From NCBI RefSeq assembly GCF_001112925.1, contig NZ_CPYD01000001.1, positions 186,001-250,000 of the forward strand: a stretch of DNA of 64,000 nucleotides, in the 5' to 3' direction. This document shows, piece after piece, positions 18,176-25,354 of the stretch. The notes beneath the pieces are model-generated. The model did no database searches. It was not told where the DNA came from and saw only the letters and a list, made by a program, of their open reading frames with translations. Source of the stretch: Yersinia nurmii (lineage in GTDB: Bacteria > Pseudomonadota > Gammaproteobacteria > Enterobacterales > Enterobacteriaceae). Position 1 is the first letter of the stretch, and the number at the start of each line of letters is the position of its first letter. Both the position numbers and the translations under genes were made by a program.

Positions 18176-18642
18176 AGTTCAAGCTCCACTTCTCTCCGAT
18201 TAATTAATCCTTTCCATTCTTTACCGCCCACCCTTATCCAACGCCGCAGCTCATCGCAGGCGGCTTGAATTTCTCCGGCATTGAGCTTCTTCACTAGGGT
18301 TGATTGAATCATGGCGCGGATACCTACGTTGTCACCAAAAGAGGCTAATACCGCTTTGCGAGAGTCCGGTATCGGCACCTTCACGCTAGATTCAATGGCT
18401 GCGAATACCGGAGCTAAATCTTTCTTGAGCACCTCATCGCACTCCCTATCGCTGTAGCGCTTGTCGGGAGTCATGTCCTGGCCGGTATGGCCACCACAGA
18501 CCGTTAGCACACCAACCACATCACAATAAGCAGTATATTTACGCCCTTCCAGTCCGTGATGACCGCCAATCAAAGCGAGAGTCAGCGTCATCGCACTGCC
18601 AGCGGAGACTGCCAAAAGTTTGTTACGTAGAGCGGGAGCCAT
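18160..18642 (-). CDS. SAR endolysin, GH24 lysozyme (R21 type)
   Basis: 160 residues. The N terminus (about 8-28, A-V-S-A-G-S-A-M-T-L-T-L-A-L-I-G-G) is a weakly hydrophobic helix rich in Ala, Gly and Ser, typical of a signal-anchor-release segment that exports through Sec and frees the enzyme when a pinholin depolarises the membrane. Catalytic E32-x8-D41-x5-T47 is intact, with Cys40 beside Asp41; further cysteines may take part in activation. It cleaves peptidoglycan. The start overlaps the holin end by 20 bases. Confidence 0.92.
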   Translation of the reverse strand: MAPALRNKLLAVSAGSAMTLTLALIGGHHGLEGRKYTAYCDVVGVLTVCGGHTGQDMTPDKRYSDRECDEVLKKDLAPVFAAIESSVKVPIPDSRKAVLASFGDNVGIRAMIQSTLVKKLNAGEIQAACDELRRWIRVGGKEWKGLINRREVELELCLKN

Positions 18643-18820
18643 TAGATTTCTCCTGTAATTGAAATTCTTTTCGCTTGTAGTGCCAGTTCACGGCAAAGGT
18701 TCCAATCTTGCAGGCAATCCCGATAATAATTGCCCACTCGTTCAACGACAGCGCACCCAAAGCGGCCGTCATACCGCCAAGCCAGTAGGACGATCCACTG
18801 GAATATTTATCCATTCGCAT
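18623..18820 (-). CDS. Class II pinholin with possible dual start (S21 type)
   Basis: 65 residues from the ATG at 18820, or 63 from the ATG at 18814; the frame runs open to 18889 but has no ribosome site there. GGGGGAGG precedes both: it is about 2 bases from the first ATG and 7-8 from the second, so the short form should be the main product. M-R-M-D-K mirrors the M-K-x-M-D-K dual starts of phage 21 holin, in which the extra basic residue makes an antiholin. Two short hydrophobic segments (about 12-24 and 30-46) and a basic tail fit a pinholin. Confidence 0.85.
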   Translation of the reverse strand: MRMDKYSSGSSYWLGGMTAALGALSLNEWAIIIGIACKIGTFAVNWHYKRKEFQLQEKSNGSRST

Positions 18821-18946
18821 AGCCTCCCCCTGCCGGTCGGGCTGGGCATTTGTAAGATTCAGGTGTAAACAGGAATGGCTGTCCGCCACGGTTCCTTGGG
18901 CTACGGGGGCCTGTAGACGTTGGAGTTTGACGGAAAGCCAGATACG

Positions 18947-18969
18947 AAAAAGCCCCGCAGAAGCGAGGC
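18947..18969 (-). terminator. Second leader terminator, tR'-like
   Basis: On the minus strand GCCTCGC pairs with GCGGGGC (one G-U), loop TTCT, followed by TTTTTC. Plus-strand arms at 18952-18958 and 18963-18969. It stands upstream of the holin and would block lysis gene expression without an antiterminator. Confidence 0.75.
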
Positions 18970-19046
18970 CTTGATTGACTCATCCTGGCATCAGTTGAAG
19001 ATGCTGGATTTGATATTTCGGTGAATCACGGTGCACACCGCTTTAC

Positions 19047-19074
19047 CTAATATCTCTACTCCCCTCTGCATCAA
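19047..19074 (-). promoter_or_regulatory. Candidate late promoter of the lysis cassette
   Basis: Minus-strand TTGATG (19069-19074), a 16-base spacer and TATTAG (19047-19052). It would start transcription about 70 bases before the second terminator. Only a pattern match; weak. Confidence 0.3.
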
Positions 19075-19127
19075 AAAAATAAATGAGCGGCGAGATACGA
19101 TGATATTCACTAAGAACCTATAAATGC

Positions 19128-19154
19128 AAAAAGCCCCGGTGATTAATCCGAGGC
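19128..19154 (-). terminator. First leader terminator after Q
   Basis: On the minus strand GCCTCGG pairs with CCGGGGC (one G-U), followed by TTTTT. Plus-strand arms 19133-19139 and 19148-19154. It may end the Q transcript. Confidence 0.75.
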
Positions 19155-19261
19155 CCTTACCTGATGAGCTGTTATAAATTGCCCACTGTGAGAAATAGTT
19201 TACCCCGATTTTCGGAAAAGTAAATAGTAAACGATAAAATAACTCACTATTTTTTCATTCG

Positions 19262-20014
19262 CTATTTAATCGCTTTTCTCAATAAGTTACTGGCGCGGAC
19301 TTCTTCCTGCTCCAACTGGCCAATCAGAGAATCGTAAAATGGCTTAATACTTTTATCCCAGGTTGCTGCGCTGATGGCGTTAGTCAGCGAACTCACTGCC
19401 CGAAATGCGGTTGATGCCGGAATTCGCTCATACCCGCGACCGCGGCAACGCTTACAATCGCGCTTTACCAGAATACCCTGTTTTTTACTCTCTTTTTGAT
19501 CCACAACAACCCCGCGGCCACGGCAATCCCGGCAGGCAACGGAAACCACGCCTTTTCCCCGACACGGGCTGCAAATAACCTGAGTAGGCTGGCTATAAAC
19601 TCTCTTTTCCCGATCTTTCGCCGTTGCTACCCGATCGATAACGAACCCTTCCCCCTGACAACAAGCACATTCCTCAACGCCTGAGGCGCTGCGACAATAA
19701 TCCTGATAGGCAAAACCCGCCAGCTTCTGCACGACTTTCACTTTAACCCTACCATCCAACTTACGTAAGGCTGCCACCTTATCGCATTGGGTCATGCCAT
19801 ATTGAGTGAGCAACTGAATCGCATCTTTGGCATCACTAGCACTTAAACCCAGCTTTCCTGAATAGGCTTTAAACCCAAGTTCAGCCTTGGACTGACACAG
19901 GCCGAAAGCGCCCATCACATCGGCACCGGTCAATATATCGCCCGTCGCACGAGGGCTATCGGTGAAAGATTGTGATTTACAGAATAAATACTTCGTCGCT
20001 GATTCCAGGTTCAT
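19262..20014 (-). CDS. Phage antitermination protein Q (Q82-like, zinc finger)
   Basis: 250 residues starting M-N-L-E-S like Q proteins of the phage 82 group. The central part (about 113-200) has four C-x-x-C-x-G-x-G repeats (C-A-C-C-Q-G-E-G, C-S-P-C-R-G-K-G, C-R-D-C-R-G-R-G, C-K-R-C-R-G-R-G), a DnaJ-type zinc-binding domain. Q loads onto RNA polymerase paused at the late promoter so that it passes terminators. Its gene precedes the terminator-bearing leader and lysis genes, the standard order. No frame damage seen. Confidence 0.9.
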   Translation of the reverse strand: MNLESATKYLFCKSQSFTDSPRATGDILTGADVMGAFGLCQSKAELGFKAYSGKLGLSASDAKDAIQLLTQYGMTQCDKVAALRKLDGRVKVKVVQKLAGFAYQDYCRSASGVEECACCQGEGFVIDRVATAKDREKRVYSQPTQVICSPCRGKGVVSVACRDCRGRGVVVDQKESKKQGILVKRDCKRCRGRGYERIPASTAFRAVSSLTNAISAATWDKSIKPFYDSLIGQLEQEEVRASNLLRKAIK

Positions 20015-20182
20015 ATTGCTTTCCTCGCCTGCTCACCTATCCGTAGATAGACGTAAATAAAAATATATATCAGTCCCTGACGTATCCCCACGCCGGAGCG
20101 CAACGTTCTCAGTTCTTACTCCTCGTAAAAACCGTTTCGTTGGCGACGCTCTTGTAGCGATAGCTCAGCCAATCAAATTGCC

Positions 20183-20353
20183 TCACAGGTCACTGTCCAT
20201 AGCCATTTGCTTCATCACTCTGGAATCCAGCAATAAGCATATATGCATCACGTCGCTACCCAAGTTGAACAACATGCCTACCCGTTTTAAACGCCGCTCA
20301 ACGGTATAAAACCGCACGACACATGCATCATCGCTAGACGCTGTTTGCTTCAC
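20183..20353 (-). CDS. Small protein of unknown function in the cro position
   Basis: 56 residues from a GTG at 20353, preceded by GGAG with 7-base spacing; the frame remains open to 20407 but that part overlaps the operators and has no ribosome site. The sequence (K-Q-T-A-S-S-D-D-A-C-V-V-R-F-Y at the start, basic middle, M-K-Q-M-A-M-D-S-D-L end) is not one I recognise and shows no clear helix-turn-helix. It is divergent from the repressor and under a good promoter, where lambdoid phages carry cro. Confidence 0.5.
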   Translation of the reverse strand: MKQTASSDDACVVRFYTVERRLKRVGMLFNLGSDVMHICLLLDSRVMKQMAMDSDL

Positions 20354-20384
20354 GGGTCTTCTCCGAATGAATAAACACTCATTA

Positions 20385-20412
20385 ATAATACCGCAAGTAT
20401 TTATCAAATCAA
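20385..20412 (-). promoter_or_regulatory. Leftward early-type promoter over the operators
   Basis: Minus-strand TTGATT (20407-20412), a 16-base spacer and TATTAT (20385-20390). The hexamers overlap the first operator and flank the second, so repressor binding should block it. It would drive the small gene and possibly Q. Confidence 0.6.
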
Positions 20413-20448
20413 TATCTGCGGTATTGTTATTTTAATAGCGCTGATATT
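20387..20448. promoter_or_regulatory. Three lambda-type operators
   Basis: Three 15-bp dyads of form AATAC-N5-GTATT: AATAC-CGCAA-GTATT at 20387-20401 (perfect), AATAT-CTGCG-GTATT at 20411-20425 (one mismatch), AATAG-CGCTG-ATATT at 20434-20448 (4 of 5 outer pairs). Centres are 24 and 23 bases apart, i.e. on nearly the same helix face every two turns, as in lambda OR/OL. Confidence 0.75.
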
Positions 20449-20459
20449 AGAATGAGCGT

Positions 20460-21176
20460 ATGAAAAAGAAAAAGCCGCTCACGCCCGAACAGATCGAAGA
20501 CGCTATGCGTTTGAAATCTCTTTATGAGGCAAAGAAAAAATCGCTGCATATCACCCAACAGGGGATAGCCGATGACCTTGACGTCAGCCAAGGCGCGATT
20601 GGCCATTACCTGAACGGCCGGAATCCATTAAACACCAAGGTGGCAGCGGCATTTGCCAAACATCTTCAGGTCGCTATTGCCGATTTCAGCCCTACGTTAG
20701 CCAAAGAGGCCGCCCTGCTTGGGGAAAACGCCAATTCGAATAACGTGAGTTATCTTGGAGAAAAACCGACGGTTGGCACCTTCCCGCTGATCAGTTGGGT
20801 GAGCGCCGGGAGCTGGCTGGAAGCGGTAGAGCCCTATCGCAGAGATGAAATCGATATTTGGCCTGACACCACGGTGAATGCCAGCCCCGGTTCTTTCTGG
20901 CTGCGGGTGAAAGGTGACTCCATGACCGCGCCAACGGGTTTTACCGTCCCCGAAGGAATGATTATTTTAGTTGACCCAGAGAAAGAGCCGGTTAGCGGAA
21001 AACTGGTGGTGGCCAAGCTGGAAAATGAAAACGAAGCGACGTTCAAACAGTTTATGACTGATGCTGGACGTAAGTACCTTAAGGCATTAAACCCGCATCA
21101 TCCGCCGACTATTATCAACGGAAACTGTAAAATTATCGGCGTTGTGGTGGATATCAAATGGGAACATATTCCTTAA
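20460..21176 (+). CDS. CI-like repressor, XRE helix-turn-helix plus S24 peptidase
   Basis: 238 residues. N-terminal helix-turn-helix about 32-62 (I-T-Q-Q-G-I-A-D-D-L-D-V-S-Q-G-A-I-G). C-terminal LexA/CI-type S24 domain about 105-230 with the Ala116-Gly117 cleavage bond, catalytic Ser154 (G-D-S-M) and Lys186 (K-L-V-V-A-K). All residues needed for RecA-stimulated self-cleavage are present, so it should be inactivated by DNA damage. It starts just 11 bases after the third operator and is probably autoregulated. Confidence 0.93.
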   Translation: MKKKKPLTPEQIEDAMRLKSLYEAKKKSLHITQQGIADDLDVSQGAIGHYLNGRNPLNTKVAAAFAKHLQVAIADFSPTLAKEAALLGENANSNNVSYLGEKPTVGTFPLISWVSAGSWLEAVEPYRRDEIDIWPDTTVNASPGSFWLRVKGDSMTAPTGFTVPEGMIILVDPEKEPVSGKLVVAKLENENEATFKQFMTDAGRKYLKALNPHHPPTIINGNCKIIGVVVDIKWEHIP

Positions 21177-21489
21177 TATCCCAGCCTATAGATAAAATCA
21201 CCGATTGTAATCAGGAGCGCAAAGGCAATCCGGCTGTGATTTATCATAAAAATAAACGGCTTAAGCCGGAATAAAAATCTGTTAATGCATTTTTTTACGC
21301 TGGGTTAAGTGATAATGACGCGTTCATCTCACAACTTTACTATTTTTATATTAAAATTTAATACATCCACAATCATAGTTCGCCAATCCGCCAAAGTAGT
21401 GACTCATCTCATATTACTATATGATTGTGGCCTCATTTTTGATTGATAATAAGCTATCAATCCCAACGAATTGATTATAAAAGATTATT
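21177..21489. other. Spacer between repressor and rlmI
   Basis: 313 bases, AT-rich. It includes the right edge of the inserted element and the rlmI promoter. A short palindrome CGGCTTAAGCCG occurs near 21258 but lacks a loop. No attachment-site duplicate recognised. Confidence 0.45.
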
Positions 21490-22677
21490 ATGAACCGTGT
21501 AATTCTTGCTATGGGACGCGAAAAGTCCCTGCTCCGTCGTCATCCTTGGGTATTTTCTGGCGCCGTTGAACGTGTTGAAGGCAAACCGCTTCCTGGGGAA
21601 ACCGTTGATATTATGGACAGCCGAGGCAAATGGCTGGCTCGCGGTGCCTATTCGCCAGAATCACAGCTGCGTGCCCGCATTTGGACCTTCCAGCAGGACG
21701 AAGCCGTTGACAATGATTTCTTTATCCGCCGCTTACAGCAAGCGCAAAGCTGGCGTGACTGGATTGCAAAGCGTGACGGTCTGGACAGCTATCGCCTGAT
21801 CGCCGGTGAGTCTGACGGTTTGCCTGGCGTCACCATCGATCGTTTCCAAAATTTCTTTGTTCTACAACTGTTGTCTGCCGGTGCTGAATACCAACGTGGA
21901 GCCTTGATCAACGCTCTGCAGTATTGCTACCCAGAGTGTTCGATTTACGATCGTTCCGACGTATCGGTTCGTAAAAAAGAAGGTATGGAACTGACCCAAG
22001 GTCCTATTTTGGGTGATATTCCACCAGCACTGCTACCGATTCAGGAACACGGCATGAAACTGCTGGTCGATATCCAGCAGGGCCATAAAACCGGTTTTTA
22101 TCTGGATCAGCGCGATAGCCGTCTGGCCGCTCGCAATTATGCCAAAGGCCGCCGTGTACTGAACTGTTTCTCTTACACTGGCGCATTCGCCGTTTCAGCT
22201 CTGATGGGCGGATGCGAGCAGGTTATCAGCGTGGATACCTCACAGGCGGCGCTGGATATCGCTAAACAAAATGTGGAATTGAACCAGCTTGATCTGAGCA
22301 AAGCCGAATTTGTTCGTGATGATGTGTTCCAACTGCTGCGGAATTACCGCACGCAAGGGGAAAAATTCGACATGATCATTATGGATCCGCCGAAGTTTGT
22401 CGAAAATAAAAATCAGCTGGCCAGCGCTTGCCGTGGTTATAAAGATATCAATATGTTAGCGCTACAGTTACTGCGTCCGGGCGGTATTTTGCTGAGCTTC
22501 TCCTGTTCAGGATTAATGCCAAATGATTTGTTCCAAAAAATTCTGGCCGATGCCGCGCTAGATGCAGGTTGTGATATACAATTTGTAGAGCAGTTCCGTC
22601 AGGCGGCCGACCATCCGGTTATCGCAACATATCCGGAAGGTTTGTATCTGAAAGGCTTTGCCTGTCGAGTGATGTAA
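21490..22677 (+). CDS. rlmI: 23S rRNA m5C1962 methyltransferase RlmI
   Basis: 395 residues (E. coli YccW 396). An N-terminal PUA domain (about 1-80), then a Rossmann-fold SAM methyltransferase with N-C-F-S-Y-T-G-A-F (motif I region, about 218-226), M-D-P-P-K-F (about 299-304) and the catalytic-type cysteine in F-S-C-S-G (about 338-342). It methylates C1962 of 23S rRNA. Nearly colinear with E. coli throughout. Confidence 0.96.
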   Translation: MNRVILAMGREKSLLRRHPWVFSGAVERVEGKPLPGETVDIMDSRGKWLARGAYSPESQLRARIWTFQQDEAVDNDFFIRRLQQAQSWRDWIAKRDGLDSYRLIAGESDGLPGVTIDRFQNFFVLQLLSAGAEYQRGALINALQYCYPECSIYDRSDVSVRKKEGMELTQGPILGDIPPALLPIQEHGMKLLVDIQQGHKTGFYLDQRDSRLAARNYAKGRRVLNCFSYTGAFAVSALMGGCEQVISVDTSQAALDIAKQNVELNQLDLSKAEFVRDDVFQLLRNYRTQGEKFDMIIMDPPKFVENKNQLASACRGYKDINMLALQLLRPGGILLSFSCSGLMPNDLFQKILADAALDAGCDIQFVEQFRQAADHPVIATYPEGLYLKGFACRVM

Positions 22678-22755
22678 CGTGAAGGTGATGTAACTTGAAA
22701 TGTCCTGCGCTGCCCTCATATCAGAAGGCAGCGTAATGTTTTTCAGGAGGTGACT

Positions 22756-23073
22756 ATGATCGCCAGCAAATTCGGTATTGGCCAGCAAGTTCGCCATAAA
22801 CTACTCGGTTATTTGGGGGTTGTTATCGATATAGATCCCGAATATTCCTTGGATCAACCTCAACCTGAAGACGTCGTTAATAGCGATACTCTGCGATTAG
22901 CGCCTTGGTATCACGTTGTTATGGAGGACGATCGCGGCCAGGCGATACATACTTATCTGGCGGAGGCGCAGTTGGCCTATGAAGTACAGGAAACGCATCC
23001 TGATCAACCTTCATTAGACGAATTGGCGGTTTCTATTCGCGATCAGTTACAGGCACCGAGATTACGGAACTAA
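22756..23073 (+). CDS. hspQ: Heat shock protein HspQ
   Basis: 105 residues, the E. coli length. The start is the ATG at 22756, 5 bases after AGGAGG; a GTG at 22750 overlaps the Shine-Dalgarno itself and is rejected. HspQ binds hemimethylated DNA, destabilises mutant DnaA and acts as a specificity-enhancing factor for Lon. E. coli hspQ is under the heat shock sigma factor; I did not identify a sigma-32 promoter here. Confidence 0.95.
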   Translation: MIASKFGIGQQVRHKLLGYLGVVIDIDPEYSLDQPQPEDVVNSDTLRLAPWYHVVMEDDRGQAIHTYLAEAQLAYEVQETHPDQPSLDELAVSIRDQLQAPRLRN

Positions 23074-23104
23074 TGCTTATCGCCTAAGCGAGAAATGTGA
23101 TGAA

Positions 23105-23131
23105 AACCCAACCTCGACGTTGGGTTTTTTT
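23105..23131. terminator. Terminator between convergent hspQ and yccU
   Basis: AACCCAAC 23105-23112 pairs with GTTGGGTT 23119-23126, then TTTTT. The other strand also has four T after the stem, so it may work both ways. Confidence 0.85.
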
Positions 23132-23197
23132 ATCGTTTATTTCCATTTCCTTGCCTTAGCACTAAGACAGTTTATTGGGATAGCATAGGCAATGGTT

Positions 23198-23614
23198 TTA
23201 GGGTTTTTCTAAACCTAGGCGCGGAATCTCAATTTTCGGGCAACGATCCATCACCACTTTAAGACCCGCATCAGCCGCCAGCACCGCCGCTTGTTCATTA
23301 ATCACACCAATCTGCAACCACAACACCTTGGCACCAATGGCAATCGCTTCCTGCGCGATGGCGTAAGCCGCTTCGGCGTTACGAAACACATCCACCATAT
23401 CAATCGGATGAGGGATATCCGCCAGTTGACCGTAGGCCGTTTGCCCCAATAAAGTTTGCCCCGCCAATTTCGGACTCACTGGAATCACCTGATATCCCTG
23501 AGAAAGCAGGTAAGCCATCACGCCATAGCTTGGACGACCGGGGTTATTACTGGCTCCGACTAATGCGATAGTTTTGGTTTTTTTCAGTACCTCAGCAATA
23601 TCATTGTCATGCAT
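23198..23614 (-). CDS. yccU: CoA-binding domain protein YccU
   Basis: 138 residues (E. coli 137), a single CoA-binding Rossmann-like domain with [11 protein letters not shown] near residue 19-29 and L-W-L-Q-I-G-V near 98. No catalytic partner domain is present; function unknown. Convergent with hspQ as in E. coli. Confidence 0.93.
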   Translation of the reverse strand: MHDNDIAEVLKKTKTIALVGASNNPGRPSYGVMAYLLSQGYQVIPVSPKLAGQTLLGQTAYGQLADIPHPIDMVDVFRNAEAAYAIAQEAIAIGAKVLWLQIGVINEQAAVLAADAGLKVVMDRCPKIEIPRLGLEKP

Positions 23615-23935
23615 ATTTCAGTTCCTCTGATGTGCATAATAAATAGAACTTATTTGACCGATTCGTGTCCCAAAAGGGCCTAGAATCGAGTCGATTATCT
23701 AAGTGTATATCATCTGCCAAAGTGACTGAAAAGAAAGCCGACAATTGACTTCGTTTAACCTTGATCAATGTAGTTTCTGTTAAATTACATTGCTTTTCCT
23801 TTTAAATTCAAAAATATAAACATAAGCAAATAATACAAAAAGTGTCGGAATGTAATTATAATAATGTGAGGGATAATCTTTGGCGCATTATCTTGCTTAT
23901 CTGACAATACAGAGATTGGGCAAAAGGAGTGGAAC

Positions 23936-24628
23936 ATGAAAATCGGTCTTATGGTTATCGCAGTTTTAATCGCCTGCGCTAGCGGTTCGGCGCTGGCAAC
24001 GACGTTAAAACTGTCGCCTGAGATTGACTTGCTGGTCGTTGACGGTAAAAACATGTCCGGCTCTTTGCTAAAAGGCGCGGAAAGTTTGGAGCTGAATAGC
24101 GGCCAGCATCAGATACTGTTTAAAGTTACCAAAAATCTGCCGTCCAGCACGCCAGCCCAAATGTTTTACAGCTCACCGCCGCTTATCGTGGTGTTTAATA
24201 CTCAAAACGTTAAATCTGTCGCAATCCACCTTCCGACGATTGCTAATACGCAAGAAGGGCAGAAATTTTCCCGTAACCCGCTGTATCAACTGATTGATCA
24301 CAATGCTCATATTCTGCCGGTCCGTTCCGATATGCTGCATCCGGATGATTTAACCAGTAGCGCTTCGCTGGAAAACATCATGGCAATCTATAACTTAGGC
24401 AATCATAAAGCCTCGGTTCCCTCTTTCGCCGCTATTCCCCCTTCAACCGTTAGCGCGGTACCCGGTACAACGCTACCCGCAGCCGGCAATGGCATCGCCG
24501 ACAAAACCACGCGCCTGAACGGTGAGAACGTTTCTGAGCAAATGCTACAGTATTGGTATTTACAGGCAGATAAAGAAACCCAACAGCGTTTTTTGCTTTG
24601 GGCTAGGAAACACGCGGCAAAATCATAG
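23936..24628 (+). CDS. yccT: Periplasmic protein YccT (CsgI)
   Basis: 230 residues (E. coli 220), DUF2057/UPF0319. N-terminal signal peptide ([15 protein letters not shown], cleavage near S-A-L-A). In E. coli this protein (renamed CsgI) inhibits curli subunit polymerisation in the periplasm. The extra length is in a proline- and alanine-rich linker about residues 160-185. Start supported by AAGGAGTGG upstream. Whether this organism makes curli cannot be told from this window. Confidence 0.9.
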   Translation: MKIGLMVIAVLIACASGSALATTLKLSPEIDLLVVDGKNMSGSLLKGAESLELNSGQHQILFKVTKNLPSSTPAQMFYSSPPLIVVFNTQNVKSVAIHLPTIANTQEGQKFSRNPLYQLIDHNAHILPVRSDMLHPDDLTSSASLENIMAIYNLGNHKASVPSFAAIPPSTVSAVPGTTLPAAGNGIADKTTRLNGENVSEQMLQYWYLQADKETQQRFLLWARKHAAKS

Positions 24629-24852
24629 GTGCTATCGATTCACGTGTTTGTCAGGATCGCCACCTATTCTCTCGTGCAGATAACCCGCATTCTCGAAGGC
24701 TTGCCGAGAAAGCAGCCGGAAGTCGAATGCGGCAGAATCTGATGTGAGTATCGAGTTTTTCGATCCCTCCTCGCAATTTCTTGCGCTCCCTCTATGCACA
24801 AAATTCCAGTTTCAGTAATCTGTCGGGAACCTTCAGTTATTTAAGGATTTTT

Positions 24853-25311
24853 ATGGAACTGACTACCCGAACCGTTGCGGCGAGAAAACATATCGCCCTC
24901 GTGGCTCATGATCACTGTAAAAAATCGCTGCTTGCCTGGGTTGAAGGCAACAAAGATCTGCTGTCACGGCATGAACTTTATGCCACAGGAACTACTGGAA
25001 ATCTGGTGCAACGGGCCACGGGGATTCCGGTACACAGCATGCTCAGCGGGCCAATGGGTGGCGATCAGCAGGTAGGCGCGCTGATTTCAGAAGGGAAAAT
25101 TGATATGTTGATTTTCTTTTGGGATCCGTTAAATGCGGTGCCGCACGATCCCGACGTTAAAGCGCTGCTGCGTCTGGCCACGGTGTGGAATATTCCCGTC
25201 GCCACAAACCGTTCTACCGCTGATTTTCTCGTCTGCTCACCGCTGTTCGATCGGGAGATTGAGATTACCATTCCCGATTATCAGCGCTACCTGCAAGATC
25301 GTCTGAAATAA
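24853..25311 (+). CDS. mgsA: Methylglyoxal synthase
   Basis: 152 residues from the ATG at 24853, equal in length to E. coli MgsA and preceded by TAAGGA; the open frame runs back to 24781 without homology. It converts dihydroxyacetone phosphate to methylglyoxal and phosphate, a bypass when sugar phosphates accumulate. Catalytic Asp20-type (H-D-H-C-K) and Asp71-type (G-P-M-G-G-D-Q-Q) motifs and the substrate loop T-G-T-T-G are present. Confidence 0.96.
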   Translation: MELTTRTVAARKHIALVAHDHCKKSLLAWVEGNKDLLSRHELYATGTTGNLVQRATGIPVHSMLSGPMGGDQQVGALISEGKIDMLIFFWDPLNAVPHDPDVKALLRLATVWNIPVATNRSTADFLVCSPLFDREIEITIPDYQRYLQDRLK

Positions 25312-25316
25312 TCCTC

Positions 25317-25342
25317 ACCCCGCGAGCCAAAGCCTGCGGGGT
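25317..25342. terminator. Hairpin between convergent mgsA and helD
   Basis: ACCCCGC 25317-25323 pairs with GCGGGGT 25336-25342. The downstream tract (AAATTATT) is only partly T-rich, so function is probable rather than certain. Confidence 0.5.
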
Positions 25343-25354
25343 AAATTATTCCTG

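Larger units (their letters stand above)
18890..19261. promoter_or_regulatory. Leader between antiterminator and lysis genes
   Basis: 372 bases with no gene. On the minus strand it holds two similar intrinsic terminators and at least one promoter-like pair. In lambdoid phages the late promoter pR' and its terminator tR' lie exactly here, just after Q, and Q bound near the promoter lets polymerase read through into the lysis genes. The layout fits that model. Confidence 0.6.
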
